Part shown: positions 43,011-54,843 of the stretch, in pieces
Layout: each line of letters begins with the position of its first letter
Numbering within the stretch: position 1 is the stretch's first letter
Source: Paratrimastix pyriformis
Lineage: Eukaryota > Preaxostyla > Paratrimastigidae
Direction: 5' to 3'
Length of the DNA: 64,000 nt
Assembly (NCBI GenBank): GCA_027972325.1
Contig: JAPMOS010000021.1
Span: 459,501 to 523,500, forward strand
Position numbers and translations under genes: made by a program
The notes under the pieces: model-generated
What the model was told of the DNA's origin: nothing
The model's input: only the letters and a program-made list of their open reading frames with translations
Databases searched by the model: none

Positions 43011-44990
43011 TCACTTGCCCGGGAGACCGACCCTTCGCCGGTGTTTGTTGGGTGCGATGTTCGCGGCCGAGTTTGGGACACATTTGCCTCTAATGTTTTT
43101 GTTTGCCACTCTGATCTTTTTGTTGCCACTTCGGTGGCAGTCAGTGGAGTGATGGCGGCCGGTACCTGACAGAAGGTGGTGGGTCATGCTGGCGCCATCA
43201 TCGGACCGCCCGACGGCCCAACCCGCTCGTCCTGCGGCTGCCGGGGCAGCTGGAGCACCTCGACCTGCACATCGAGGGGGCCGCTGGCCCCCCGTCGCCT
43301 CGACCTGCAGGTGGAGGCCCCGGGGCTGCTCGACTTGACCCTGACCCTCTGGGCTCCGGCCCTGTCCTCCGTCCGGGTGTGGCTGGGCAGCTGCCCGCAG
43401 CTGGTGCGTCTCGACCTCACCTCGTTCGCCGACTGCATGGTCACCCTCCAGCTCGACGGAGATGCCGATGCGGAGGGCGAGGCGGAGGGGACGCCCGCCA
43501 CCACGCAGCCCCGAAGCCTGGGCATTGTCTGTCGGATGCCCGTGGCCAACCTGCGCCGCCTGGTGACCCGGCACGGGGCCCGGCGCCACATCCAGACACA
43601 GCTCCTCCAGGCGGACCAGCGACCCGCAGGCGCCCAGGCTGGCCAGCAGGTCGGGCCGGGTCAGCCGGACACCCGAGAGCATTCGCAGCCGCGTCGAGGA
43701 CCCGGCCAGCAGCCAGGCGGGGTCCGTCCACGGAGGGTCCGTGTCTGAGCCCCACCACGAAGAGGTTGCGATCGCTTCCAGGTCGGGCATGGGGGCCGCC
43801 CCGTCGAGGCTCTGGGCAGGCGCCTTGAGGGTGCGAAGCCGGGGGCACTGCAAGGCGGTCAGGCGGGCGTTCAGGTTGAGCGCCACCAGGGCGGGACAGT
43901 GCAGCGCCAGCCCCGAGTCGGGGCCCATCTCCAGGTCGAGGCGAAGTCGTCGAAGGCGGCGGCTGGCGATGCGCAGGGGCGGCTCCTCGGCGGCCTCGAG
44001 GCTGACGGCGAGGCGCTCCAGCCGGTCGACCAGATCGGGCGGCAGCAGGGCCGAGAGGGCGCAGCCATGTGCACAGACCACCAAATTGAGGCGGGCCAGG
44101 TGGGGCAGGGCGCGCAGCGAGGCCACCAGGAGGGATAGCCCCCCGGCAGCCCGCGAGGAGTCGAACTGCAGGCTGAGGCAGCGCAGGGTGGCCTGGTTGG
44201 CGGCCAGCAGCCGAGCCAGCGGACCTCGAATGGGGAGTGTGTGCAGCAAAGAGAGCGTCTCCAAGTGGCAGAGCCACGGGCCGGGCATATCCGCGTCGGT
44301 CGGCTCACTGCCCAGCACGAGGGCCGTCAGGTGCGAGGCGATGGGCTCGAGGGCGGCAGGCGGGCAGCGACAGGGCAGCTTCAGGCAGGTCACGGCCGAG
44401 AGGCGGCTCACCAAGGCTGGCAGGCACTCCTCCGAGCAGGCCCATTCGCGGAGGTCGACCTCTTTGAGGGAGCCCGAGAGGGGCCCCGGCAGGGCGAGGG
44501 GAACGGGGGTCGATGCCCAGTCCGCGCAACGCGGCAGCGCCTGGAGGCCCGGGCAGCAGCGGGCCAGGGCGGCCAGTATGTGGGCGCTCATGTGGAAACC
44601 CGGGCTGAAGGTGAGCATGGCCAGCCCGGGCAGGTGGCCCAGGATGCGCTCGACATCGGGCGCGGTGAGCAGCGTGGGGAATTCCGTCAGGACGGCCAGC
44701 TGGGTGTGGCCCCCAAAGGCCTCATCCACCCAGGCGCCAAAGACGTCCTCCTCGGCGGTGGGGTGGTCATAGATGTTGCGCCATCGCTCGGGGAAGGCGA
44801 GCTTGCGGAGGGATTTGCAGGGGCCGACCAGGGCGGCCAGGGCCTCGGCGGTGGGTGTGATGTCCGACAGGACCGGATCCGGTGCCACAAACGATAGTTC
44901 GCGGAGGGTGCCCCAAATTCTCGCGCGGATGGCATGAGAAAGGCTCAGCAACTGGATATAGATATAGGGCTTGGAGAAGCCTCCACGATG
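43011..44990 (-). pseudogene. LRR pseudogene 3, with the same inverted segment
   Basis: This copy has the longest open frame of the pair (LLSLSHAIRARIWGTLRELS through GSLVRLEELCLDV). However, its N-terminus differs. The block WERLPPELLRAIVEASPSP at about 44965-45025 is four bases shorter than in copies 1 and 2, shifting the frame, and no in-frame ATG precedes it. The C-terminal LRR part is again in reverse orientation. Confidence 0.75.
43205..43585 (+). pseudogene. Inverted C-terminal LRR segment in copy 3
   Basis: It is identical to the inverted segment in copy 2 apart from one base (43377). Because both copies carry the same breakpoints, the inversion happened before the tandem duplication. 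Confidence 0.8.
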
Positions 44991-45090
44991 GCCCGCAGAA
45001 GTTCGGGAGGGAGGCGCTCCCATAGATCGTGTCTTGACGTGTTGATTGGCTTAGGGTCACTTGCCCGGGAGATTGACCCATCGCCGGTGG

Positions 45091-46456
45091 GGATTAACCC
45101 CGTCACCCCCCCCCCGGAAGGGGGAGGGAGGGTGTGGGCTGAGAGGGCGTTGGGCCCGCCAGAGGGCGGGCAAGCGCCGGGCGACTGGAGCATTAAGCTC
45201 TGGTCTGCCAATTGGAGCCTGCACCTGCTCGGTAATTTCGGTTGCCGGGGTGGGTTTGTATAAAAAAAAACAAAAACAAAAAAGGGTGCATGATGGGTTT
45301 TTTCTGATTCCGTTCATGTTCTTTTTTCCCATCCAATTTCCTCCTTTTCTTCTGAGTGCGTTTGATCAAACATGAGGTCCCACCCGTGTCAAAAAAAAAA
45401 AGGATTAACCCCGTGACGCTGGACTTTCTGGCAATATATTGCCAGTTGACTGTCCGCGGGTTCGAATCTCGGCAACGGATGGGAATTTTCCGACCCCCCC
45501 CTCTCCGTGGTCTGGCCTCGCTCCCTTTTCAAAGTGGCCATCGGCACTCAAAAGCTCCGGTGCCGGCGAGACTCACAACTGGGGGACCCCACTGGCAATA
45601 TATTGCCAGTCGATTGGGGGCGACCGTGCTCCACGACGGTACAAGATTTTTTGACCGGGTAAAAAAGCGGGACCCCTCCACATCCCCCAGAAAACAAGTT
45701 TACGCAGGGACATGGCCCTGGGGCCAGAGGGGCGGTGGTCCGGCTCGAACAGGCCGCGCAAAGGAAGAGGAACGGGGGGGGGCATGGGGGACGTGAGCGG
45801 GGGGCACAATCGGGGCTCCGCACGGCCCGGCGCGGCCGAGAGCCTTGTTCCCCGGTGCCTGGCGCACACTCAGCGCAGGTGAAATCGGTCTCGAAGCGAT
45901 GGGGCACGTGGAACTGTGCCCTGCACCGCTCCCCACCGCAAGGCATGGCCAAGTGCCAAGCGCTTGACCCCGACTGTGGTGGACGCCAAAGGGAGCCTGG
46001 GATTGCAGGAAAAGACGTTTGGTGGCACCCCTTGTGGGTGCGGATGGAAAAATTGACCAACCACGACCCTGGACAAGTGCGCGGAGAGGTGTGGGTCCAA
46101 GGTGTGTCCGGAACTCCGGAAGTAGACACAGACCACTCACCAAAATTGAAAGGTAGTTTCTCTCATTGGTGGAGAATAATCCATCAAAAGATGGGGTTTC
46201 CCTGATAAATAGACGTTGAGATCCGTCGAAAACGGTCCAAAAACGCACCTTGAAAGTAAAGCGGCGCGGCGCAACGAGTTTTTTGAATTGAGATTCGGGA
46301 GGTGGTGCGTTGGATTCCCGAAAGCGTCACGTTTCAGGTGCACTTCAAACGGTTCCTGGATCTTGTTTCAGTGACGCAGGGCATGAGCAAGAACGGCCGC
46401 TGAGAGGTCATTTTTGGGGTATTTTCCACAAAATTTCGGCTCCACGGGGTTAATCC
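45091..46456. mobile_element. Possible small DNA element with GGATTAACCCCGTG inverted ends
   Basis: GGATTAACCCCGTG at 45402-45415 faces its reverse complement CACGGGGTTAATCC at 46443-46456, about 1.05 kb apart. A third copy (GGATTAACCCCGT) at 45091-45103 has the same orientation as the left end. The enclosed sequence is less GC-rich and has no recognisable transposase. I cannot see a clear target-site duplication. It could be a non-autonomous (MITE-like) element, with a possible second one nested or abutting. The call rests on the paired 14-base ends only. Confidence 0.35.
45428..45610. repeat. Pair of identical 18-bp palindromes
   Basis: CTGGCAATATATTGCCAG is a perfect palindrome found at 45428-45445 and again at 45592-45609, 164 bases apart inside the possible TIR element. 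They could be the ends of a still smaller insertion, or binding sites for a dimeric protein. Confidence 0.7.
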
Positions 46457-47380
46457 ACGAATAATTCTCGAATAATCGTCGAATAATCGTCAAATAACTC
46501 TCGAATAACTCTCAGTTAATTGCCGGCAGGCGGGAAGTGCCCGGGCACACAAGAATCATGGGTTTCGTTCGCGTGCGTGTGTGGGGTCGCATCAAGGGGA
46601 CAGATTGAGTGCTATTCTTTTTGAATCTGTGAAGACCCTTCCAAAGCCAGCAGCCGAGAACCTGAGGGGTTCGTGGTTCGGGGTCGGGTCTGAATGCACT
46701 TTTCCTCGAACAAGCCAGTGGCATCGGGGGAATGGTGGTGCACAATAATATGTGGTGAAGTGAAGCGCAAGCGCGGTCCCAAAAGGGAACTCCACCCGGA
46801 CGCAACAGAATTATTTTCCACAAAGGTCATGACGCTGCTCACCTCGATTGATGGTCGTAGATACCATCTTGATTCCCGAGCTGATCCGAAAGAAGAGGAT
46901 TTGCGGTTCTTAAGAGGCAAGCATTGAGCACAATCCACAATCGTTCGAAATGAGTTTTCAGACCTGCAGTAGAGCTCCTGTGCCGTTTTTCACGCTCCAC
47001 AAGACTATTCATGCAAACTGGCACCATGAACAAAAGCCATGCTGTCGAAGAAAGTATATCTTCGCCCTTTCAAAACTAACTGCCCTGCTACGTGGAGTAT
47101 CGACCCTTCTGTTCAATAGAGCGCACAAGATTTTGGCTTCAGAAGCCGCCTCGTGCTCAACCCTTCGGTGCCAACGCGCTGAGGATAAATTCGCGAAGAG
47201 CCGGTGTTGTGGGGGTTAACCAGGCGCTCGCCGGCCCGCCAGTCCGCGCTCGGTGAAATCGAGTGTAGATCATTCAACAACGAAGAAGGCCGAGAAGGAT
47301 CGTTTCCCTTTCTTCGTTCTTGGCCATGTTGGATCTGTTGGTTTGGAGAGGTTAATACAAATGGTGGCATGGTGGTGATG
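46457..47380. other. Gene-poor, lower-GC stretch
   Basis: It begins with a short array of TCGAATAAT/TCAAATAAC units (46460-46515). I see no credible gene on either strand; the longest open frames are short and unlike any known family. Confidence 0.5.
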
Positions 47381-47390
47381 CTGGCGTGGT

Positions 47391-47600
47391 AGGCGGCCTC
47401 GACGGGGTCGTGGGTCATGATCTCCGTCTGGATGACCTCCACGTTCGAGAGAACACTGTCCGGAGGCGTGGTCGGGGGAAGATGATTAGGGGGGGCGAAC
47501 CTTGTTGCGGAGACCTGTCTCGTCGTCCCAGCTGCCGTTTGTGCGAGCGGCGGCGATGGCATGCACCACCAGGACTCTCGTCGACGGGGATCGGTTATCG
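47391..47600 (-). pseudogene. Cathepsin B-like gene relic
   Basis: On the - strand, [19 protein letters not shown] matches the functional gene's [19 protein letters not shown]. It is preceded by an intron of the same position and type (donor GTTCGCC..., acceptor GGACAG) and by the rest of a preceding exon (NGSWDDETGLRNK, compare NGAVFKQDK). The downstream part is lost. Because the intron is kept, the relic arose by DNA duplication, not through an mRNA. Confidence 0.65.
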
Positions 47601-47639
47601 CGCACACTGCTCATCCTCGGCGTCATCTTCCATCAATCC

Positions 47640-47860
47640 TCGTCCTGAAGGCAAGCGCCAGCTGGCCGCCGCGGGGTCCCTGATGCCGAGTGCAGACCCA
47701 GTGGCGGGCAGGCCAGCGCCACCTGGCACCGGACAGCTGAGCGTTCGCAGCGGGGGCGTCCATCGTGAGGCGGGCCAGCTGGGGCAGTCCGGACAGAGCC
47801 GGGACCGGTCCTGGTCATCCGCCGCTCGGAGGCGCCACAATGCCGAGCCCAGTGCCGGCC
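47640..47860 (-). pseudogene. LRR gene relic (C-terminal part)
   Basis: The - strand has LRAADDQDRSRL and, in a shifted frame, ARLTMDAP, matching the WVRAADDRDWPRL...ARLALGLDVP segment of LRR pseudogene 1 (38800-38935). Shared DNA such as GCGGGCAGGCCAGCGCCACC supports it. Only about 200 bases remain. Confidence 0.55.
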
Positions 47861-48828
47861 AGGGGGGGGAGGGGGGGATTCAATGCCCGCTGTCACTGGG
47901 GTCGGGAGCAGGCGAAGCGCCGAGGCTTCTTCAGCGTCTCATCGGCCGGTCCGAGGAAACTCTCCCTGGCTGGTTGGTTGGTGGCTCATGGGGGGGGGGG
48001 GGAGGGGGGAGGGGAGGGGGGGCAGGCGGCGGCCACCATGGGCGCAGGAGGCGATTTCCACGCAGAGGTCCTGTATCTCACTGGAACGCGAGGTGGCTCA
48101 GTCCCCAGCTGGCGGGAGGGCGAGGGCGAAGGGACGGCGAGGGAGGGCGAGGGCGGAGGGCGGCCAGGAACGGCCCGCGGTCCCCGATGGTTGCGTATAG
48201 TTCAGCGGAACACAACCGGTGGGTTTGAAGATCCCCCAAAAATAAACGAGGTATGCTGACGATCTATTTGATGACGAGATGGCATCTGACACCAGGGCGA
48301 GGGGGCGAGGGGGGAGGGAAGGGGGATGCACTGGTCCCCGGCTGGGCTCTGAATGCTCGTGCGAATCAAAAACTGGGCTTGCCTCCGATGACAGGCCGGA
48401 GTGCCGGGGGAATGAGATGCCAGGGGCACTGGGGCGGCACCTTGCAACAACAAGCCGGCACTCATCGTCCTGCCGAGGGGAAATGGATCGCTGCCGAAGG
48501 GGACCATGCTATGTCCAGAACATGAGCTGGTGGAACATGTTTCATCAAAGAAGCGACCTGATTTTTGCGTGTTTCATCTTCCCAAGCCATTGGGGCAACC
48601 TGATCGAATCGATATCCAACATTCTTTCCGGCTTCTTTGGGGAGATTTGGGGGAAGCCTTCCAACGCCAGAAGCCCAGAAACCGAGACAATTTTCAAACG
48701 GGCACTGGAAGGAGTGGCCGTTGACGAGGCACGCACAAATTACGATCCCGACATGGTTTAGTGCACATTACCGGGTGCGGGTGCAACTTTTCCGACGAAT
48801 CGCAACAACAGCAACAGAAAAACTCGAA
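47861..48828. other. Region upstream of ARM gene D, no gene seen
   Basis: It contains a G-rich stretch (47985-48025) and GAGGGCGAGGG repeats (48115-48165). A 72-codon frame from 48506 (MLCPEHELVEHVSSKK...) is open but not recognisable and is not needed for gene D. Confidence 0.4.
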
Positions 48829-51800
48829 ATGACAGAGGGGCGAAGGGAACAGTTTGCATCTTTGTTTGCTTCCAATTTCGTCAGTGTTCTCAGGATGCCC
48901 TTGCGATCTCACTTTTTTCCATCGCCAGATTGGAACTGATGCCACCGACCCTGTGGTGCTGCAGTCTGCAGAGGCCGAGCGTGAGCTTCAGGTGAGCATG
49001 AACCTTGGTCCGTTGCTATTTTGCGCCAAGCATGTGGAATGTTGGCGGATCCAAAACCTGACGAACTGAAACAGTTTCCTTCCGGAGCCGTCATTCTCCG
49101 AGGCAGCACACGTTCTCCCACTTCACTCGCTACTCTCCTCGTCCTTTTTCATCAGGGCGGCCCATTGTGGTGGCCGATCTGTGTCCCTGGTACCTGCGAC
49201 TGATCCGGAGCAACCCGCGGCCAGCCTGCCCTGCCCGGGCCCTGGTTGGGCTGCTGCAGTGCCCGGCAGTGACCAGCCGACCCGCAGCCTTGGCGGACCT
49301 ACTCCTCACGTTGATCGCCCTGTGCGAAACGGGCAGAGATGAAGCTGCTGCCCTCACGCGAACCGCCTTGGGCCGCGCCTGGGTGGCCGCCCCGCTCCTT
49401 GGGCTGCTTCGGGGCAACCCGGCCACCTTCAACAGAACGAACCCCGATGTGGCCGTGAGGCTGCCCCTGGTCATCACCTGTCTGGCCATCAAAAATCCTG
49501 AGAATGCGGGTGCTTTCGGCCGCGCCAAGGTGGCCGCCTCGCTGGTGGAGCTGCTCCGGAGCAACCCCACCCTCGGCACTGCCAACATCGATGCGGCCTG
49601 CTCGCTCCTCGCGACCATCAACGCCCTGGCCCACTTCAGCCCCGAGTGTCGCAGCGCCCTCGGCGAGGCCGGTGTGGCGGCCCCGCTGATGGAGATGCTC
49701 CGGGGCAACATAGACACGCTCGTTCCCGCCCACCCCGAGTTGGCCAGGCTGCTCCTCGAGGGCATCGCCACCCTGGCCAAGGAAAACCCCCTGAACCGCA
49801 ATGCATTCAACCGTGCCGGAGTGGCCGCCCCGCTGGTGGAGCTGCTCCGGAGCAACCCTACCCTCCTCACCACCCACCCCGAGTTGGCCTTGGCGCTCCT
49901 CCGGGCCATCGACAACCTGACCGCCAACAATCCCGCGAACTGTTGTGCCTTCGGCAGTGCCGGGGCGGCCGCGCCCCTGGTTGGGCTGCTCCGGGACAAT
50001 CCCTCCCTCTTTGCCCCCTGCGCGGAGGCTCTTGGGCCGCTCTTCAGCGCGATCGTGCATCTGGCCCGGGAGCCCGCGAGCCTCAGGGCCCTTGGCGATG
50101 CCGGGATGGCCGACGCGCTGGCGGGGCTGCTCCGGAGCAACACCCTCATCACCAGTCCCAAGGAAGCCATGATGCTCTTCCTCGCGACCTTCGCCCACCT
50201 TGTCAAATTGAGCCCGGAATTCCGCACAGCCTTTGGGGAGGCTGCGGTGGTCGCCCCGCTGGTGGAGCTGCTCCGAAGCCACCCAGCCACCTTGCCAGTC
50301 TCCGACCCCAAGCTGGCCACCATCTTCCTCTTTCTGATCCGTGAACTGGCGCCCCTCAACGCCGAGGACGGCAGCAATTCCAGGGGGGCTGCCGGGGTGG
50401 CCGCCTCGCTGGTGGAGCTACTGCGAAGCAACCCCACCCTCATCGCCACCAACCCCGATGTGGCCATGATGCTCTTCAGCACGATCGACAACACCGCCGA
50501 AAATCTCGAGATCTGCCGGGCTTTTGGGGAGGCCGGGGTGGCCGCCCCGCTGGTGGAGCTGGTGCGGAGCAACCCGGTCCTCACAGCCCCCTGCGCTTGT
50601 GCTCTCGTGGCGCTCTTCTCTGTGATCGTCAAGCTGACCCGGGACCCCGGGTGCCTCAGGGCCCTCGGCGATGCCGGGATGGCCGCCTCGCTGGTCGGGC
50701 TGCTCCGGAGCAACACCGCCGCCCTCATCGCCATGCCCACATATGCCACTCCGATCCTCCAATGCATCGGCCTCGTGACATTGCGCAGTCCAGGCACCCG
50801 CAGTGCCTTGGGGGCTGCCGGGGTGGCTGCCCCGCTGGTGGAGCTGCTCCGGAGCAGCCCTGCCACCCTCATGGCCACCCACCCCGATGTGGCACACCAG
50901 CTGCTCTCTGTCATCGGCCACCTGGCATCCGACAATGGCGAGAATCGCCGCGCCCTCGGCAGTGCCGGGGTGGCCGCCCCGCTGGTGGTGATGCTCCGGA
51001 GCAACTCAGAGACCCTCGTTCCGACCCACCCAGGGGCCGCCAAACTGCTCCTCGAGGCCATCGCCAAGCTGACCCACGAAAACCCCGAGAATTGCAGCGC
51101 CTTTGGGGAGGCCGGAGTGGCCGCCCCGCTGGTGGAGCTGATTGCAAACAACCCCGACCTCATCACCACCCGCCCCGTTCTGGCCGTGCAGCTCCTCCTG
51201 GTCATTGGCAACTTGGCCGACGACAATCCCGAGAACCGCGTCGCCTTCGGCCGCGCCGGGGTGGCCGCCCCGCTGGTGGAGCTGCTCAGATGCAGCCCCG
51301 CCACCCTCATCGCCGCCCAGGCAGAGGCTGCCCGTGCACTCTTCCGCGCAACCACCAACCTGTGCTGGGATCCCGAGTGCCTCGTCTCCCTCTGCGATGC
51401 CGGGCTGACCGCCCCGCTGGTGGAGCTGCTCCGGAGCGACCCCGCCTCCCTTATCGCCAGCCCCACTGTCGCCGGCTGGCTCCTCACGACTCTCAATCTC
51501 CTGGCCATCTGCGATGCCTTTGGCGGCGATGTCGAGGTGGCCGCCCCGCTGGTGGAGCTGCTCCGGAACTGGCCCTCCGCCCTCACCGCCACCGACCCCG
51601 GGGTGACCCTGGTCTTGATCAGTGCTCTCAACACTCTGGCCGGCAATCCCGAGGTTTGCCGCGCCTTGGGCCGTGCAGGGGTGGCCGCCCCGCTGGTGGA
51701 GCTGCTCCGGAGCCACCCCGACCTCACCGCCACCCAGCCCGATGTGGCCGCGGTGCTCCTCAAGGCCATCAACACCCTGGCCGCCGACAGCCCCGAGATC

Positions 51801-51881
51801 CGCAGCGCCTTGGGGGATGCCGGGGTGGCCACCCCGCTGGATGCGCTGCCCCAGATCGTCGACCGACCTGGCGCCGCCTAG
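48829..51881 (+). CDS. ARM-like repeat protein D (largest intact member)
   Basis: Three exons, 48829-48879, 48929-49007 and 49156-51881 (TAG), give 951 residues. The start MTEGRREQFASLFASNF is joined through a 49-nt intron to IGTDATDPVVLQSAEAEREL, then to GRPIVVADLCPWYLRL and about twenty ARM-like units of 40-43 residues with the core GxAGVAAPLVELLRSNP. The N-terminal YEECGSSLVDA exon of genes A-C is absent, so D and E form a separate subtype. The repeats form one superhelical binding surface by family rules; partner and location are unknown. Individual units are extremely alike at DNA level (GTGGCCGCCCCGCTGGTGGA recurs many times), suggesting ongoing homogenisation. No breaks were found. Confidence 0.8.
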
Positions 51882-52791
51882 CGTGTGGCCCCGCAGACCA
51901 CAGGCAGTTCGTCGTGCCCTGACCCCTTCCCAATTCATCCCGCACCACCCACCCACCTTCCCTTTGAGCGCATGTTCATTTCCAATCGGCACCATCCTCC
52001 CCTTGCTTTTCAGCAGATTGAATCATCATACCACTCGTGCTCCGCTGGGACACTCGCTTCTTCACCGCACTGGGGTTATGACGACGGGGGATGTCGTGGC
52101 GACGTGGGAAGAGGGGGGATGGGTCGTGGTGACGAGGGGAGGGGTCATGGTGACAGGGGAGCGGACAGGCCCCAGTTCCCCCTGGGGCCCATGCCGAAGT
52201 CGGGGAGCACTTGGAGGGCACGGAGGAGGAGCATCCTGATGGAAGAGAATAATGGTCAGATCGCCCCCTGAGGCCCATGCCGAAGTGGGGTGGAGGTTTG
52301 GAGGGCACGGACGGAGGAAGGGGGGGCGGCCTTTCGTCCACGTCGGCAGGACTGAGGGGTGTTCAAGAGCTAATTGTCGCCAGGATGTTCGACGTCCCCG
52401 ACTGCGGGCGCCCACCCGCCATCACACCGTCACCACCAAGAGACGGGTGTGCGGCGAGCGGGTGGCTCGTCTTCGGGCGCGAGCGAGGGTGCATCTTCTC
52501 AGAGCTGTGTGAGTGCGGTGCGTGAGCGGGGGTGGTGATGGCCAGGGGTAGTGCTGATGACCGCCTAGGACGGTGGGATAAAAACTTCCTCGAGAGGACG
52601 CTCTTGAAAAAAGTCCACGACTGTTGCTTGTTTGGGGTTCGGTTGGGGTGGGAAAGGCGGAAACAACCCAGCAACGCGCAAGTGGTCACAGGAAGTGAAG
52701 GCTCGGGCTCTTTCCGACACTCGGGGAAAGACGGTGGATCCACCAATGGGAGGTGAGACCTGAAAGTCGCCGGGTTCAGATCCAGGTTCCG
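51882..52791. other. Intergenic spacer between ARM genes D and E
   Basis: It holds two diverged copies of CCCATGCCGAAGT...GGAGGGCACGGA (52188-52225 and 52272-52311) and G-rich GTGGCGACGTGGGAAGAGGGG-type units (52090-52165). I see no gene. The part from 52600 to 52790 should contain the promoter of gene E. Confidence 0.5.
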
Positions 52792-54843
52792 ATGATGCAG
52801 CCAGTGGGATTCAACAATAATGTCTGTTACAACTTCAGGGAATTCGTGCAAAACCTCGTCGCAGATCGAAAGCGCAACTGTGAAATCGACCGGGAGTTTC
52901 AAAAAGAGAATAGAGAGAGAGAGAGATTGCATGTTCTCTCGATCGAAAAGCGACTGGGTTTAGTGCACATTTCCGGGTGTGGGTGCAACATTTCCGACGA
53001 GAAAACTACAGGAAAACATAACCAGATTGTCTCTTCGTTCTCTGACAGATTGGTCGGTGTTCTCAGGTGGCATCACCTTTCGATTTCAGCCTTTCCACCA
53101 GATGTCATCTGACTCTGACACTGTGGCGCTGCAGTCTGCAGTGGCCAACCGCGAGCTTCAGGAGAGCATGGGCCTTGGTCTGTTGCTATCTCGCCGATTG
53201 ACGTGGAATGGTTGCGTCTGAGAACACAACGATAGCGCAGTTCACCACGCCCTCCCTAACGCCGTCGTCATTCATCACAAATACACCGCATATCAGGGCG
53301 GCCCATCACGGTGGCCGATCTGTGGGTCTGGTACCGGCAGTTGACCGCGGTCCCGCGGCCAACCTGCCCCGCCCGGGCGCTGGTTGGGCTGCTGCAGTGC
53401 CCGGCCGTGACCAGCGACCCCGCAGCCCTGGAGGGCCTCCTCCTGAAAGTGGCCATCCTCTGCACGGGCAGAGATGAAGCTGCTGCCCTCGCGCGCACCG
53501 CCTTGGGCCGCGCCTGGGTGGTTGCCCCGCTCCTTGGGCTGCTTCGGAGCAACCCGGCCTCCCTCATCGCGACCACCCCCGATGTGGCCACGGGACTCCT
53601 CAGCCTCATCACCAGCCTGACCTTCGAAAATCCCGAGAACTGCAGCGCCTTCGGCCGTGCCGGGGTGGCCGCCCCGCTGGTGGAGCTGCTCCGATGCAAC
53701 CCCGCCCTCATGGCCACCCACCCCAAGGTTGCCCACCAGCTCTTCAGCACAATCATCATCCTGTCCATGGCCAGGCCCGAGATCCACTGTGCCTTTGCCG
53801 CCGCGGCGGTTGACCCACTGGTGGCACTTCTCCGGAGGACCCCGTGCACCATCATGACCACCAACCCTGCCCTGTCCCTCGAGCTCCTCACGACCGTCAA
53901 GATCCTGGCCCTCGCCAGCCGTGACATCCGCACCGCCTTCGGCCGTGGTGGTGCCGCCCCGCTGGTGCGGCTCCTCCAGAGCAACCACGCCGCCCTCCTC
54001 ACCAACTCTGCTCTGGCCTTGGAGCTCCTTGGGGCGATCGACGTCCTGGCCACTGACAATCTCGAGAACTGCCGTTCCTTTGGAGATGCCGGGGTGGCCG
54101 CCCCGCTTGTGGTGCTGCTCCAGGCCCTCCTCACCAGCAATCCCAAGGTTTGCTGGCAGATCCTCCGGGCCATCGACGTCCTGACCAACAAGAATCCCGA
54201 GAACTGCCGTGCCTTTGGGGACGCCGGGGTTGTAACCCCTTTGATGGAGATGCTCCACAACATCATCGCCGCCGACCCCGGGGCTGCCAGTTCGCTTTTC
54301 CGTGCGATCGCCCATCTGGTCTGGGACCCCGGGTGCCGCAGGGCATGCGACGATGCGGGGGTGGCCGTCACGCTGGTGGAGCTGCTCCGGAGCAACACCG
54401 CCGCCCTCATCGCCAAGCCCAAGGTAGCCGCCCAGCTCCTCCAGACAATCACCATCCTGGCCATCTTCAGCCTCGATTTTTGCAGCGCCTTTGGCCGTGC
54501 CGGGGTGGCCGCCCCGGTGGTGGAGCTGCTCCGGAGCAGCCCCGCCACCCTCATCGCCACCCACCCCGATGTGGCCTACATCCTCCTCTCGGCGACAAGT
54601 GCCCTGGTCTCCCGCAATCCCGAGACATGTGAGGCCTTCGGCCGTGCCGGGGTGGTGGCCCCGCTGGTGGAGCTGCTCCGGAGCAACCCCGACCTCACCG
54701 CCACCCAACCCGATGTGGCCGCGGTGCTCCTCAAGGCCATCAATAGCCTGGCCGCCGGCTGCCCCGAGATCCGAAGCGCCTTCGGCCGTGCCGGGGTGGC
54801 CACCCCGGTCAACTCAACAGCGCCCCCACCACCTGCGGCCTGA
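52792..54843 (+). CDS. ARM-like repeat protein E
   Basis: Exons 52792-53052, 53102-53177 and 53297-54843 (TGA) give 627 residues. Exon 1 ends KTTGKHNQIVSSFSDRL, which aligns with gene D's MTEGRREQFASLFASNF but has Lys where D starts. The ATG at 52792 is in frame and is therefore preferred, giving an N-terminus rich in charged residues. Exon 2 reads SSDSDTVALQSAVANREL, exon 3 GRPITVADLWVWYRQL followed by about twelve ARM-like units. The last unit and that of gene D share nearly the same DNA (CTGGTGGAGCTGCTCCGGAG...). An internal start at 53102 is possible. The ARM region has no break. Confidence 0.75.

Larger units (their letters stand above)
40300..44595 (-). repeat. 2,145-bp tandem duplication of an LRR gene
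   Basis: Positions from about 40300 onward recur 2,145 bases later. Over the whole unit I find only a C/T difference (41232 versus 43377) and a 2-base length difference in a C run (near 41992 versus 44140). A third partial unit continues to about 44945. Such identity means either a very recent duplication or an assembly artefact. Confidence 0.9.

Noticed and set aside
45465-45490. B-box-like GGTTCGAATC, possible tRNA or tRNA-derived SINE
   Set aside because: No matching A box, acceptor stem or anticodon arm could be folded around it, and the T-arm stem pairs only partly.
48506-48724. 72-codon frame as first exon of ARM gene D
   Set aside because: Gene D has a better start at 48829 with conserved phase; this frame has no paralogue upstream of gene E.
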